From: Chaunax sp. Z400
Taxonomy: Eukaryota > Chordata > Actinopteri > Lophiiformes > Chaunacidae
Direction of reading: 5' to 3'
NCBI GenBank assembly: GCA_037577475.1
Contig: CM075188.1
Location: 8,218,501 to 8,282,500, forward strand
Length of the DNA stretch: 64,000 nucleotides
The notes under the pieces are model-generated. The model did not search any database. It had not been told where the DNA came from and saw only the letters and a program-made list of their open reading frames with translations. Below are positions 50,984-62,400 of the stretch, in pieces (within the stretch, counting starts at the first letter, position 1; each line of letters starts with the position of its first letter). A program made the translations under genes and the position numbers.

Positions 50984-52888
50984 GTACATTATGAAAAATA
51001 AACAGATACAGCATCAATCTATGTGTGCCGATAAATAAACGCTAAAGAGAAAAGCTGGCACTGAGAAGTTTCCTCACTCGACAGCTGCAGAGGATGAGCT
51101 GATAAGTTCCCCAGAGAAACTCATTAGCATTAACAGCATGGTTATGAAATGAAGTGTTTGTTAGATTTTGCAGAGGTTGTTTAGAAAAGTGCCCTATAGG
51201 CTTAAAGATGACAAGTCTGTGTAACTCCTCAAAAGAACATGATCAACATGTACAGTACACAATTTGCTTGAAAACTACACCATGTGGACATATGTTTTCC
51301 TACAAATCAACAGTATAACGAGGAGAAAACCATTCTAAAGTCAAGGTTCACTTATTAGCATTTTTTTCAGGCGCTTTCAACCATAAGTGGGGTGGCCCTA
51401 TGGCCAAGACACTGACCATGAAACAGCTTGGAACCTTTCATTTCCCCATCTTTGTCACACTCATTTCCTCTCCATTCAACAAATGTGTGTTTCCAAGGCC
51501 AAATATGAACCTTCATTCTCAAATGAAGTGCCAGGCCAAATTATAGTATGAGAGTCATAATTCTCAGCATATTGCAAAAACGCAAGCTAACACGTGTTAG
51601 AGCCTGTTGATGAGTCTACTTAATTTCAGCACTGACTGCTTGTTTGCACAATACAAACAACTTATCGTGTGCTGTATATGTTCACAGTTTGGTAAAGCTC
51701 GCTTTATTTAGATTACTCAGATATATCTTTAAAAGATGTAAATAAATCTGCCATAAAGTCGCAAAAATATTTATAAGGACTGCATCTGCTTGTGTCGTCC
51801 AGCAAATCCACTTAATTTATGCCATCTAATCTATGCAGCCTAAATAAATCTGTCACTGATTTTTTTTAAATGCTGTGCACCTCTGTTTTCCATTAAGAGT
51901 GGACACAAGAATTCTGACAGACACCTTCATCTGGACATAAACTACATATCCAGAGTTGCTCACTGCTCTTGTGCAAACATACTCTACAGTCTGGGATTCA
52001 AAGTGATCCCTTGATACAGGATATTTGGTGTGTGGACAAAGTCAATTGGATAAAAGGTTGTTTGGATAATTATAGTCAAAACTGTATTGTTCCAATGTCA
52101 ACATGGCTGTTCTCCAAGGGTGACTTAACATGAAACTGGGTGGGGTTTTGTGTTTCCATGGACTATTCCTTTAATACTGGCAGATAACTGATAAAAAAAT
52201 ATTCTATCAGTAACTGTGCAGAAAAGATGATCCCAGCATGTTTTCTTCTTCTGTTTCAGGGATAAAGGGCAGAGTTGGCCCAACAGGTAAGATTGGAGGC
52301 CGTGGTGATCGTGGCCCCGCAGGGAAACGAGGCCCTACAGGAGAGAACGGAGATCTGGGCCCACTTGGTCCTTCAGGCCGTGACGGGGAGAAAGGGGAAA
52401 AAGGTGAACGAGGGCCACGTGGAACTGCAGGAATCTGCAAGTGTGGCAGCTTGCTGCCAAAATCTGCCTTCTCTGTGGGAATCACCAGTAGTTATCCTAC
52501 AGAGTACACGCCCATCAGGTTCAACAAGGTCTTATTTAACGAGGGTAAACATTACAACCCACAGACAGGCAAGTTCATCTGTGCATACCCAGGTGTATAT
52601 TATTTCTCATATGACATTACACTGGCCAACAAACACCTGGCTATTGGTCTAGTGCAAAATGGTGAGTATCGCATCAAAACTTTTGATGGCAACACAGGGA
52701 ATCATGACGTGGCATCTGGGTCCACTGTAATGTACCTGAACCCAGAAGATGAGGTGTGGCTGGAGATCTTCTACCATGACCAGAATGGTTTATTTGCAGA
52801 TCCAGGCTGGACTGACAGCGTGTTTTCTGGCTTTCTTCTCTATGCAGACACAAACTATTTTGACACACTGGCCGAGGACTATGCATAG
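50767..52888 (+). CDS. c1qtnf7: c1qtnf7: complement C1q/TNF-related protein 7 (CTRP7)
   Basis: Two exons, 50767-50983 and 52260-52888, join in phase 1 to give 281 codons plus stop. Human C1QTNF7, from memory, is 289. It starts with a short hydrophobic signal peptide (MGVFCLCHCVFG), then a variable region with the conserved TRLKG and ICSVPG. Next come 33 uninterrupted Gly-X-Y triplets from about residue 31 (including GRDGRDGRKGEKGEKG) up to GICKCGS. The C-terminal C1q globular domain follows from about 141 to the end (SAFSVGITSSYP, FNKVLFNEGKHYNPQTGKF, YDITLANKHLAIGLV, WLEIFYHDQNGLF, FSGFLLYADT). It is a secreted, trimer-forming C1q/TNF-family protein linked to metabolic regulation. The exact start is uncertain because the exon is open upstream of the ATG to its acceptor at 50747. 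Confidence 0.94.
51386..51490 (+). mobile_element. Degraded tRNA-derived SINE head in c1qtnf7 intron
   Basis: GGGGTGGCCCTATGGCCAAG, then ACACTGACCATGAAACAGC resembles the head of a SINE family common in fish (GTGGCC.AGTGGTTAAGACAC-like). The B box is decayed and the pyrimidine-rich TTTCCTCTCCATTCAAC tail region follows. It lies inside the 1.3-kb intron. Family assignment is from memory. Confidence 0.4.
52260..52888 (+). CDS. c1qtnf7: c1qtnf7 coding exon 2 (collagen repeat and C1q domain)
   Basis: 629 nt after CTGTTTCAG, ending in TAG at 52886-52888. It carries Gly-X-Y triplets 15-33 and the whole C1q domain. The terminal DTLAEDYA differs from the mammalian acidic DEL-type end. Confidence 0.96.
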
Positions 52889-53047
52889 AAGCTGCAAAAC
52901 ATAAAACTACTAGTCAGACTAGTGACAGACTGTTATTTTATCAGACATAGTATAGTATTGTTAAACTCTATTTTTGTACAAATGTTGACACTGCTAGTTT
53001 TATAATAACAATAGAGGTGTATCTACTGATTTGAAATTATTTTATTT

Positions 53048-53053
53048 AATAAA
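53048..53053 (+). terminator. c1qtnf7: c1qtnf7 poly(A) signal AATAAA
   Basis: A hexamer 160 nt after the stop, followed by AAACTTTGTGATTT. A second AATAAA lies at 53099-53104. This leaves about 0.35 kb to the probable first exon of cc2d2a. Confidence 0.65.
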
Positions 53054-53249
53054 CTTTGACAAACTTTGTGATTTATTTATTTAGAGTGGAAGTTGGGTAA
53101 TAAAAATGTTGACGGGTAGAGCTTTTCTGGGGATTCTATTTTACAAAACTGAAGTATGTGTGAGACGAAAATCTTGCCAAAAATATTATATGAAAAGTCA
53201 AAACGGGTCAGCTGTAATGTTGCTGGACTTAGTGCCAAAAAACAATTAC

Positions 53250-53397
53250 AGGGCAACATACTGGGTTGGTATTGCGCAAAAGTGTCTTCTCGGACTCCGT
53301 AGTGGGCGGATCCTTTGCGGCAATAAGATGATGATCGACAGTCCGTTGGGCGAATGGACTTCTAAAACTGCCCCGGTGTACGGCGAATATTTTCAAG
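53250..53397 (+). promoter_or_regulatory. cc2d2a: Probable cc2d2a promoter and untranslated first exon
   Basis: A GC-box core (GGGCGG) lies at about 53304-53310, and a good donor TTCAAG|GTAGGT lies at 53397/53398. The sequence is less AT-rich than its surroundings and has no TATA. Joined to the exon at 53741, the required frame has a stop at 53363-53365 and no ATG, so this exon would be untranslated. The ATG must then lie in another small exon, or use a start I do not see. Confidence 0.4.
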
Positions 53398-53740
53398 GTA
53401 GGTTGAGAGGTAGTTTATCTCGTTACGAGGCAGCGATAACGGTGCATGTTTGCTAGGGAGAAAATCTCGAGCGCAGGGATGAATATATTGTAATATGTTA
53501 GCTGACTATAACAAAGATTAGACCAAAACAACAGTGATCATAGTCAGACTTTTTTCTGTCTCATTTATCTAAGTTACTGTAAGGAAAAATATCGCCACCC
53601 TGGCCTCCTCAAGGTAACATTAGTTGTTTCTTTCTTGGTTTCTGTTATTAACATCAATGTTGATCAGTACGTCTCTGAAATGCCCCTTTTAGCTATCAAA
53701 GCTAACGATAGCTAAATAATTGCCTCCATTTCTCTCTTAG

Positions 53741-56487
53741 TGACATTCGAGGTAAACTACGAAAGAAACAACGTGCTTTGCAGGACACTTTGGCAAAAAA
53801 TAAAAATGAGGATGACATTCAGGTAAAGCTGTTAAATCTTGAATCACTGTTAATACAGATTAACATATGTGTTGTTTCTGTGGACTGTCTTGAGTTCACC
53901 CAGCACAAACTGAACAAGAGCCTTGCTTGACAAGACTAAACATGACTTACAGGGGTGGCTCACTCGAATTCAATTCAACTCATTTTATCTGTGTAGCGCC
54001 AAATCACAACAAAAGTTATATGACTTTCCAAAAAGAGCTCAGAGTTTGTCAGAAACACACAGACACATATAAAGGAGCTGCTAACACTTCAGTAAATGTA
54101 ACTATACTCGACAGGCTCTGGTTCCGTCTACCAAATTGAGTAAGGGGAAGCTACAAACAACAATGGAGGTTGGTGTGTTTGGTAGCATAGGCTGTAGTTG
54201 CCCTTCTGTGTGCTGCTAGCTGCTAAACAATCTCCTTCCCTCTCCCATTTGCCAGTGTAACAGCTGTGCTTAATAGCAGTATGGATAGATATACAGTTTG
54301 CACATTAACTACTGCTGTTGCTGTTTGTCCTAACTGGATGTCTTTGTTACACAAGGAACCTCAAAGTAGTGAGGAAGACCCCGGAGAGACACTGAAACGC
54401 ACACTAAGGGCACAGAGACGGAGGCGGAAGAAACAGGTACATGTTCCTCCTGTACCCTTCTCTAATTTCATGAATAACTCCTTAATAGTGCCCATATGAA
54501 AGCTCTAATAGGACATGTGTACATTCCATCTCTTGGCATATATCAGGTGCTTGAACAGTCACAAGATGGTGACGTGAAGATCCCCACCATTCAACACCAC
54601 AGTGAGGATGAAGGATCAGCAGAAAAGGCAGCTGATTCTGTGGTTTTGTCAAGGCCGCCGACTGGTTCTCTGAGAGGTTAGTGTCCATGTTCTCTCTAAG
54701 CTTGTCTCTCTCCTTTAATGCATTTTGGGATGTTGTAGGTGTAGGTTTGTTTTTTATTTAACAGAATGATCTAAACATTTCAAAATATAGGCATGCCACA
54801 ACTCTGCCCCAGGTAAATGACTGTAAAAATGACTAAATTAAAATTTTATAATACAAAAATGATGTATCAACAAAATGGGGCTGACCAAGCACTCGCTCGC
54901 TCGCACATTTGAAATGAGACAGTCAGTGAGAGTAACCATATTGTTCCATGATGTGTTTGTCTTCTAGGTCTCTCCTCAACAATTCAACAGACTTCTGACT
55001 CTCAGAATTTAGACGACTTTGTGAAGCGACGTTTGGAAGAGAGATTGAGATCAGCCAGAGTAAACCTTTTTTTTTTTTTTTTTTGCACAAACTATTTTAT
55101 GTTTGAACAAGACCATGAAAGAAAGATTATGAAATATCTTATTCCAAAACCACCTGTTTTTCATACAGTTGTACTGTACTTTAAAATCAGTATTGAAGTA
55201 TGGCCTTCTGTGTTCCAGTCTAAAGTTGAGAGCCAGCAGAATGAGGCCTCTCTTGAGCCAGCCAGTCGTCTACAGGGTCTCAGAGACAGAGACACTGTAA
55301 CAAGATTTGACAGAGAGGTGAGCACCTGCCTCAGCCATGATTATACACATGTAATCCAGTCTAGACGTGGAGGTTTAACTCCCAGTATTTTGCAGGTTGA
55401 TCAGGACAGACCTGGAGGAGATGATGTCCCTCTTGCCCTCAGAGCCAGGGTCAAGTTCCAAAAAGCAGCAAGAAGAGTGAGGCTCGAAACAAGATTGCAA
55501 TCATTTTAAGCACAAATGATATGTGTCGTATTCATTTATGCATTCTTTGCAGGTAGCTAAAGGCCTACCGACTGCTGAGGAGGCGTACGATTTCTTTACA
55601 TTTAACTTTGAGCCAGATCCAGAAGATGAGACTGAGAAGGTTAGCAGGAAAAGACGAGAAAAGAAAAAAGCAGCTAAGGAAGACAGCGACGAAGAAGATG
55701 AAGAGCAGGAAGATGCTCAAGAAGATGAAGACAATCAAGATGAAAATGAGCAGGTTAGGAGATGAGACATTATCAGTGTGTGTGTAATGCCCTGTAGCTG
55801 TTGTTGCATAAGACCGAGTAGATTTGCAGTGCCTCACATTTCTCATCACGTCACAGAGAGAAGAAGCTCCTCTAGTGCGAGATGAAGAGGAAGATTTGTT
55901 TGTCAATGAACAATCATCGGAGGACTTCCTGGAGGTGAAGAAAGCAGAGTACGTTGGGTACAGAAAATGTATTCGGCAAGAAAGTGAACTTCTCTTCACA
56001 CCGAGTTTTCGAACAGGTATTATGTTATTTCCAACAGTACCCGATGGACATGCACAACTTTGAATGACTGTCATGTAACCTTTAGTATTCTGTCCAGAAT
56101 ATGAACCATTATTAATCCACTCTCACAGTTCCAACCTCCATTAAGCTGCCTGAAAACATGAAGCCTCGTTATCTGGAAGACGAGGGTCTGTATGTAGGGG
56201 AGAGACCTCCTGTATCACACACCAATGAGAACATTCTGGAGAACCGCATTTTGAAAATGGAGGAGGTAATTTCAATCAGCTCAACCGTGTCACTGTTGCT
56301 GACTTTAATCAGAAATCCTTAAACATGCGTCTTTCTTTTAAAATGAACTATTAAGGGAAAGAACTGGTTTGGAGATGACGGCAGGATCGTGGCTCTGCCT
56401 GACCCCATAAAAGAATCATCCACGAGGCCTCCTCTCTTCCACATGGAGGACGACCTGGACCCTGCACTGCAGACTGTGTACAGGAAG
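53741..56487 (+). CDS. cc2d2a: cc2d2a exons at 53741-56487 (N-terminal, first ten)
   Basis: Ten short exons with consistent phases. The first two (KLRKKQRALQDTL; ETLKRTLRAQRRRRKKQ) are basic and helix-prone, and their coding status is likely but less secure. Then follow FVKRRLEERLRSAR, LRDRDTVTRFDRE, and KGLPTAEEAYDFFTFNFEPD with a long Lys/Glu/Asp-rich run. VKKAEYVGYRKCIRQESELL and the strongly conserved KPRYLEDEGLY and WFGDDGRI blocks come last. No in-frame ATG is present before the exon at 53741. Confidence 0.88.
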
Positions 56488-59400
56488 GTCAGATACACGC
56501 CCACTGTGACTCTAACTTCAATCACTCCATTCATATACCACATCTGAAGCACCACGCACATTCATACACTGAAAGTGTTGTGGCTCTCGCAGACTTGTGC
56601 TCTCTCACCCCCTTTGCCATTTCGACAAAAGCAAAAGGGCAGTGTTGCATTTGGTACAAAGAAACAAGGAGGGAGGAGGCGTCTGTTATGGGAATAGAGC
56701 AGAGGTGGAAGCTTAAACATCTGCAGTATCATCTCTACAGTCAATATACGGCTACATCAAAGCTCCAGCTGGGCTTTGTGAGTAATGTGGAGTTGCCTTC
56801 TGAAGAAGAGCTGGAACTGAAATTGATTCTAAGCTTTTTATGTATATTACCATTTTGTCTTTATGTCTGCTTTTGCTAGAAACAAGAAAAAAGAGATCAA
56901 ACGTTCCGTGGCAGGCAGCAGGCAAGTCAGAAAATTCTAAGAGGCGGCGCTTAGTCCTTTTGTAATGTGATTTTTTTTTCATAAAACTACTTTAAAGCAG
57001 CGGTCAGAGCTTCGTTTAGTTAGATTCCCACAATTCATCATAGCCTGCTGCACCACACCAGTCAAGTATTGGTTACTGCCAGGACCAGCAGTAATCAGAA
57101 TACATGAAGAAGTTTTTGACATGTTGGATTCTGCATTAAAGCACTATTAAGTTAAGGCAGATGGTTACCAGGTAATAAAAACAATCTCTTCTTCCTGTTG
57201 GACTAATGAGAATAGTATTGCATATTGGACTGACGAGCAAAGATAAATATAAATTATATCATTCCATTAAAGGTTTTGAGACACATGTTCCATCCCATCA
57301 CAATGAAACAATTGTGACGTTTCTAAACTCAATTTGAATGTTTTTATCAAGTGTATTACTCTTCACTCTGTTTTTACTCTCATGTGATTATAACTGTAAT
57401 AATAAGTGCTTGGTCCTACATACAGTATATTTGCTACCTCTGCCAAGGAGGTTATGTTTTCACGCCCCATGTCCATTTGTTTATGTGTTTGTTGGTTGGT
57501 TTAGGATTACATTAATACCACTAGACAGATTTCCATATAGCTCTGTGGTAGGATGGGGCATGTGCCAGGAAAGAACCTTTTACATTTGGGTTTGGATTCA
57601 GAAAAAAGGGCAGATCCAGGATTTTTTAGGGCATTCCACAGTTATGCAAAAACTACCAAATTGAGTTCCACGAAACTTTCAGAAGGGTTGGACATGGTCA
57701 GCAAAGAAACCATGACATTTTGATGTGGATCTGGACAGAGGGGCAGATTCATAAATTTATTTTATCATAGCATTGAAAAGTTCAGCATCTTTCGATATTT
57801 TCCCCTCCAAAATCTACTGAACTGATTTGAACCAATGTGGAGGAATGCAGCGCCCAGACAATGGGGGTTCACAAGCAAGTGTACTCTTGGTGCCGGTTGC
57901 GTCCCAAGCCCTGATAAATGGGGAGGGTTGCGTCAGGAAGGGTTTCCGGCATAAAACCAGTGCCAGATCAATAATGCAGATGGAAAAATCCACTGCGGCG
58001 ACTCCTAACTGGGAGCAGCCAAAAGAAGAAGGAGTGGAGGGATGGCGCGCCCTTCTAGTTTATTATATAGAAAAAAGAATATAATATAACCAACAAAGCA
58101 CCTGAGCTCTATTAAGGCATGTTTCCTTATTTGTGAGAGCCACAGAATGTCCTCATTCAGTAGGTGTGTCCCAGTGAGCTCCAGTAAACTTCCATACATA
58201 CATTTGCTGTCCAACAAGCGCTGTGACGTTGCACTGGAACAGACCCCTTCAATGTGACTCTGGAAAAGCTCACATCACATTGTTGCGTTCCGTCTTTGAA
58301 TCACGCATTTACATAAATATTGGATACTGCATTTAAAATCTTCCATCTGCGTTATATGTGAAAGTAACCAGGTATGTGTTACAGCTCTGTGACAAATGAT
58401 ATGAGCAATCATTGCATGGCCCATCTGCATCCTCATTGGAAGCAGCTGATGTCTGGACTTTTTCGCTAAAATTAATTAATCTCAAATAGTGTGACTGACC
58501 TCAAAGGCCAAATACTGTGTATGGCAAATGTGTAAACCCAGAAAAAACTGTCATTGTATGCTGCACAGATCCAAAAACAGTATTCAGATGTGGTTCACTT
58601 GTTTATAGTGGGTAACAAGTGTGCATCCAGTCAGTGTAATCAAAGAAATTCCTCTCCTCATATGTCATTTTTATATGCTGGAGATACAGCTGCCAAATGC
58701 GATCATGCAGAAAACAGAGGATTCATTGTACTTCATTGCCGTCAATCTTGCCAACTACTTCATGCTTCCTTTAAGCTTGCCGACCTACTTGAATACAGGG
58801 TAGCAAAGCAGACGTGATATAATGTATATCATTATCATCGTCATTTGCATGAGTATTGCATGATGAATGATGATGTTCTATTCCCCCAGGCGCTGAAGTC
58901 CAAATACGCAAATCTGTATATTGCTGGTGCAACGGACCCTGAGGGAGACTACCAGCTCGATGTTGATGTCTCTGGGCTGATCTTCTCCCATCATTCACTC
59001 TTCAGTCGTGAACATGTGCTGGGGGCCCGTTTGGCTCAGCTGTATGATCAGTACCTTACTAGGCAGCACAATAATCTTACAGGACACCTCACAGACAAGG
59101 TGAACTTCATCTTATGTGCCTAATAAAGCTGTCACAACCACTCTGTGAAGCATTCCTTACATTATTGAATACATTTAGAAACGTCTTGTATGTATCAAAC
59201 AAGTCACATACGTATCAGTAGTGTTTTGCATTTCCTACTGTGTTTGCTGTAGTTGAATGGACTGAGGAGTGCACTGCGAAATATGCTTGAGAGCCACAGC
59301 AGGCAGAGCCTCACTCAAGCCGTGCAGCAGCGGATATCTGAGTACAGTCTGGAGATTAGGTGAGTTCTCTGGATTGTGCTCCGTCCAAGTCGTGCACAGT

Positions 59401-62400
59401 GCAGAAATAGGTTTAGCATCTTTAGCATCAGGACTTTAATATCGCCGCTGTGTGTTTTTGCCCTGACTATGACAGGAACACTCGACAGCTGCGAGACGGT
59501 GAGCAGGAGAAAGACAGGACTCTGCTGAAGAACATAGTTAAAGTGTGGAAGGAGCTCAAGGCCCTGAGAGACTTTCAGAAGTTTACCAACACACCCTACA
59601 AACTCTACCTCAGGAGGTAATTGGCTGGTGTCTGTAATAATACATTTGCTGGTGCTCCATAAATAAAATACCATGTGCAGAGATATGCTTTCAGAAGAAA
59701 TACACTATAACTCTGTCCCAGCCTGCATGAAAATCTGTTTCAAGTGTAAATCTGTCTACAGTACACATTCACTACTACCCCCTAACAAATGCTTGCTAGA
59801 TCATGTGTACGTATTTCGTTCCACAGCTTTATTATACCCTTGTCATTGATGTGCTGTGTGTTGTTTTTTTTTAATCTTGCTGCAGAGAGAATGTGGACCG
59901 GGCAGCAGATGAGCGAGAGTACGAGGATGAAATCTTGGCAGAGGTTGTGGAATTGGAGGCAGAGAGCGAGGAGCTTTACCAGAGAAAGCTGATTGAGTAT
60001 CAGAAACAGCTGGAGGAGTGGAAGCTGTGGACAAGGAAACAGGTACTTACTAGTGCTAGACTGATAAATGGGACATAATTATTTAAATGCAGATGTATTG
60101 GCACCGTCAGTCAATAATAAACAGCAGGACAAAAATACCAAAGTAGGTTTAAAGTGATGTAAAATCAGTGTTAACATTACATAGTTTATCCCCCAGACAG
60201 CATTGACAAGTTGACTTTCAACTGTAAAAAAACAAAAACAAAGGTATCATCAGTCCAGCATCAGTTACAGGCTACAGTACATACCTGTTTAATGTTTACT
60301 GAGCTTAGTTTAGTCATCATTGTTACATATTACTGTTACGTAGAATCATCCATAATAAAGTTTAAATTCTGGTCTGAAATGAAGACTGCCTTGTACCATT
60401 TGTGGACATATATACAGTATAATACATGTATTTTAATACACAGATATGCTATGTTCACTGTATTCAGAAAGTCAATAAGAAGAAGAGAAAAAAGAAGAAA
60501 GGCCATGAACAGGATGACACAGAAGAGGAGCATGAAGACCAAGAGGTGAGCGAGTCGAAGGGGCATATTGAAGATGGCCCCCCAAAGCCGGAGCCACCAG
60601 AGAAGCCAGAGTTTGACTCTATAGAGCAGCACGTCAGAGAGAAAGCCTCCAAAATACGCAGGAAACCAGGAGAGGCCATCTTGATCCCTGAGCTGTCTGC
60701 AGCCGGAAGCATCACCGCCAGTGAACTCTGTCCAAGGTATGAGCGGAAACACAAAGAGACTCTTCAGAAAGAACAATTAAGGGGAAGAGATTTTATTTCC
60801 AATTTTACTTTCTTTCAAGACTTTTTCAGGGAACAATGAGAAAAGAAAGATAATAACCCTCAGTCTGAAATAAAGGGACTTGTGAAGTACTGTAGACTTT
60901 CCTCATGAAGTTGATTTACTCCTTGTCTCAGGGCTGAAGCAGCTCGAAGAGAGGACGTTGCGAGGCGCTCTCTTTTCATCAAGATCCTATACAATGACAA
61001 AGAAGTTTCCCGAACAGACAGCCGCTCCCTGAACACCGATTTCAGAGTACACTTTGGCCAGATTTTCAATCTCAAAATAGTTAACTGTCCCCAGAGCATC
61101 AACTTGCAGGTACAGTACAGAAAAATCTATGCTACCACTTTGTACAGTCCACACGTCCTGTTTGATGGATTACGTGAACTACATGAACTGTGTCCTTTCT
61201 GCCTCTCTGTGTGTGTGTGTTGTGCATGTGTAGGTGTTTGAGGAGGTCGGCTTGTCGTGCTCCCTTCTGGCTCAAGTGTTCGTTCCAGTGCCAGAACCCT
61301 CAGTTGTGACAGGCAACGTCCTTCTGGATGAATTTGAGTTTAGTAGCAACCAGAGAGTGATGTTTGACCACGAGGGAGTCGGAAGTGGTAAACATCTTTA
61401 TTTCACCTGGAACACTGTCGCCCACAAAATATGTTCCCACTCCGGGATCGCATCTATATATGAATGTAATTCATAGCCCTCACATCTCAGCCCTTTGCTC
61501 CCTGTCTCTTATCCTCTGGTTGTTCCTCGTCAGATGTGCCTCTGTCCTTTGAGGCTGACGGCAGCAACAAACAGACCCTGCTGACCTCTGGGAAGCTGTC
61601 GTGCTGTGTTTCTTGGGGGATTGATGGGGATGATGTACCACTCGCCCCTCCTGTCTCTCAACAACCTGGCGGCATGCACAGGTGATGTCACTCTTAGCCC
61701 ATTAACTCATTATTCTGTATGATATCCATCACTACTAGCCATATTTCAAATCATACCACAGGTGTTTATAATCATGCATGGATTTTCCTACCCTCCAAGC
61801 AGCATGTGGTTTCAGCATATATCAGCATAAACATGGCAGCTTACTCAGACTTGGAAGCTGTTTGATGTAAGAAGTTAGTCATGGTAAACCATGGAGAGAT
61901 TTCTGAAAGGTCCTCTTTCTTGATGCCCTCAAAAGCTCAGGGGACATGCTGGAAAACAAATCACATTAATGTTACCAGTGCAAGACTCTGCAAATAAAGT
62001 GTCATATCAGCTTAAAATATGCTTCTGCGTTGGGATTGTGCATGCAGTCGTTACTTAATGGTCTTTAACACGGTGAAAGTAATCCTAGTATTGTTTTTCG
62101 GTCATGTTTTATCACTTACCGTCTCTGTTTTTAGTGGCTTGGGCCATCTTGATGCTGTCGCATATATTGGGGCATCAGGATTATATGACATGAAAAAGAT
62201 TGGAGAGTGGGCCACACAGTCACGACTGGACCCCAACGATCCAAAAAATGCCTCCATCATGCAGCTGCTAAAAGTGCGTATCAGACAGTAACTACTGTGC
62301 ATAAGCAAGTGGTCTCAACAATGTGGGAGATTTGAATGGTTGAAATCAGAATATTCTTTTTGCCTGTGGTTGACCAGGTGGCCAGCAGTGGAGAGGTAAC

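Noticed and set aside
53106..53456. 116-codon plus-strand open frame
   Set aside because: It runs across the probable cc2d2a promoter and first exon, resembles no protein I know, and in its frame does not continue into the cc2d2a exons.
55565..56074. 169-codon minus-strand open frame
   Set aside because: It is the antisense shadow of the acidic and Lys-rich cc2d2a exons.
60336..60776. 146-codon minus-strand open frame
   Set aside because: It is the antisense shadow of the cc2d2a exon at 60468-60736.
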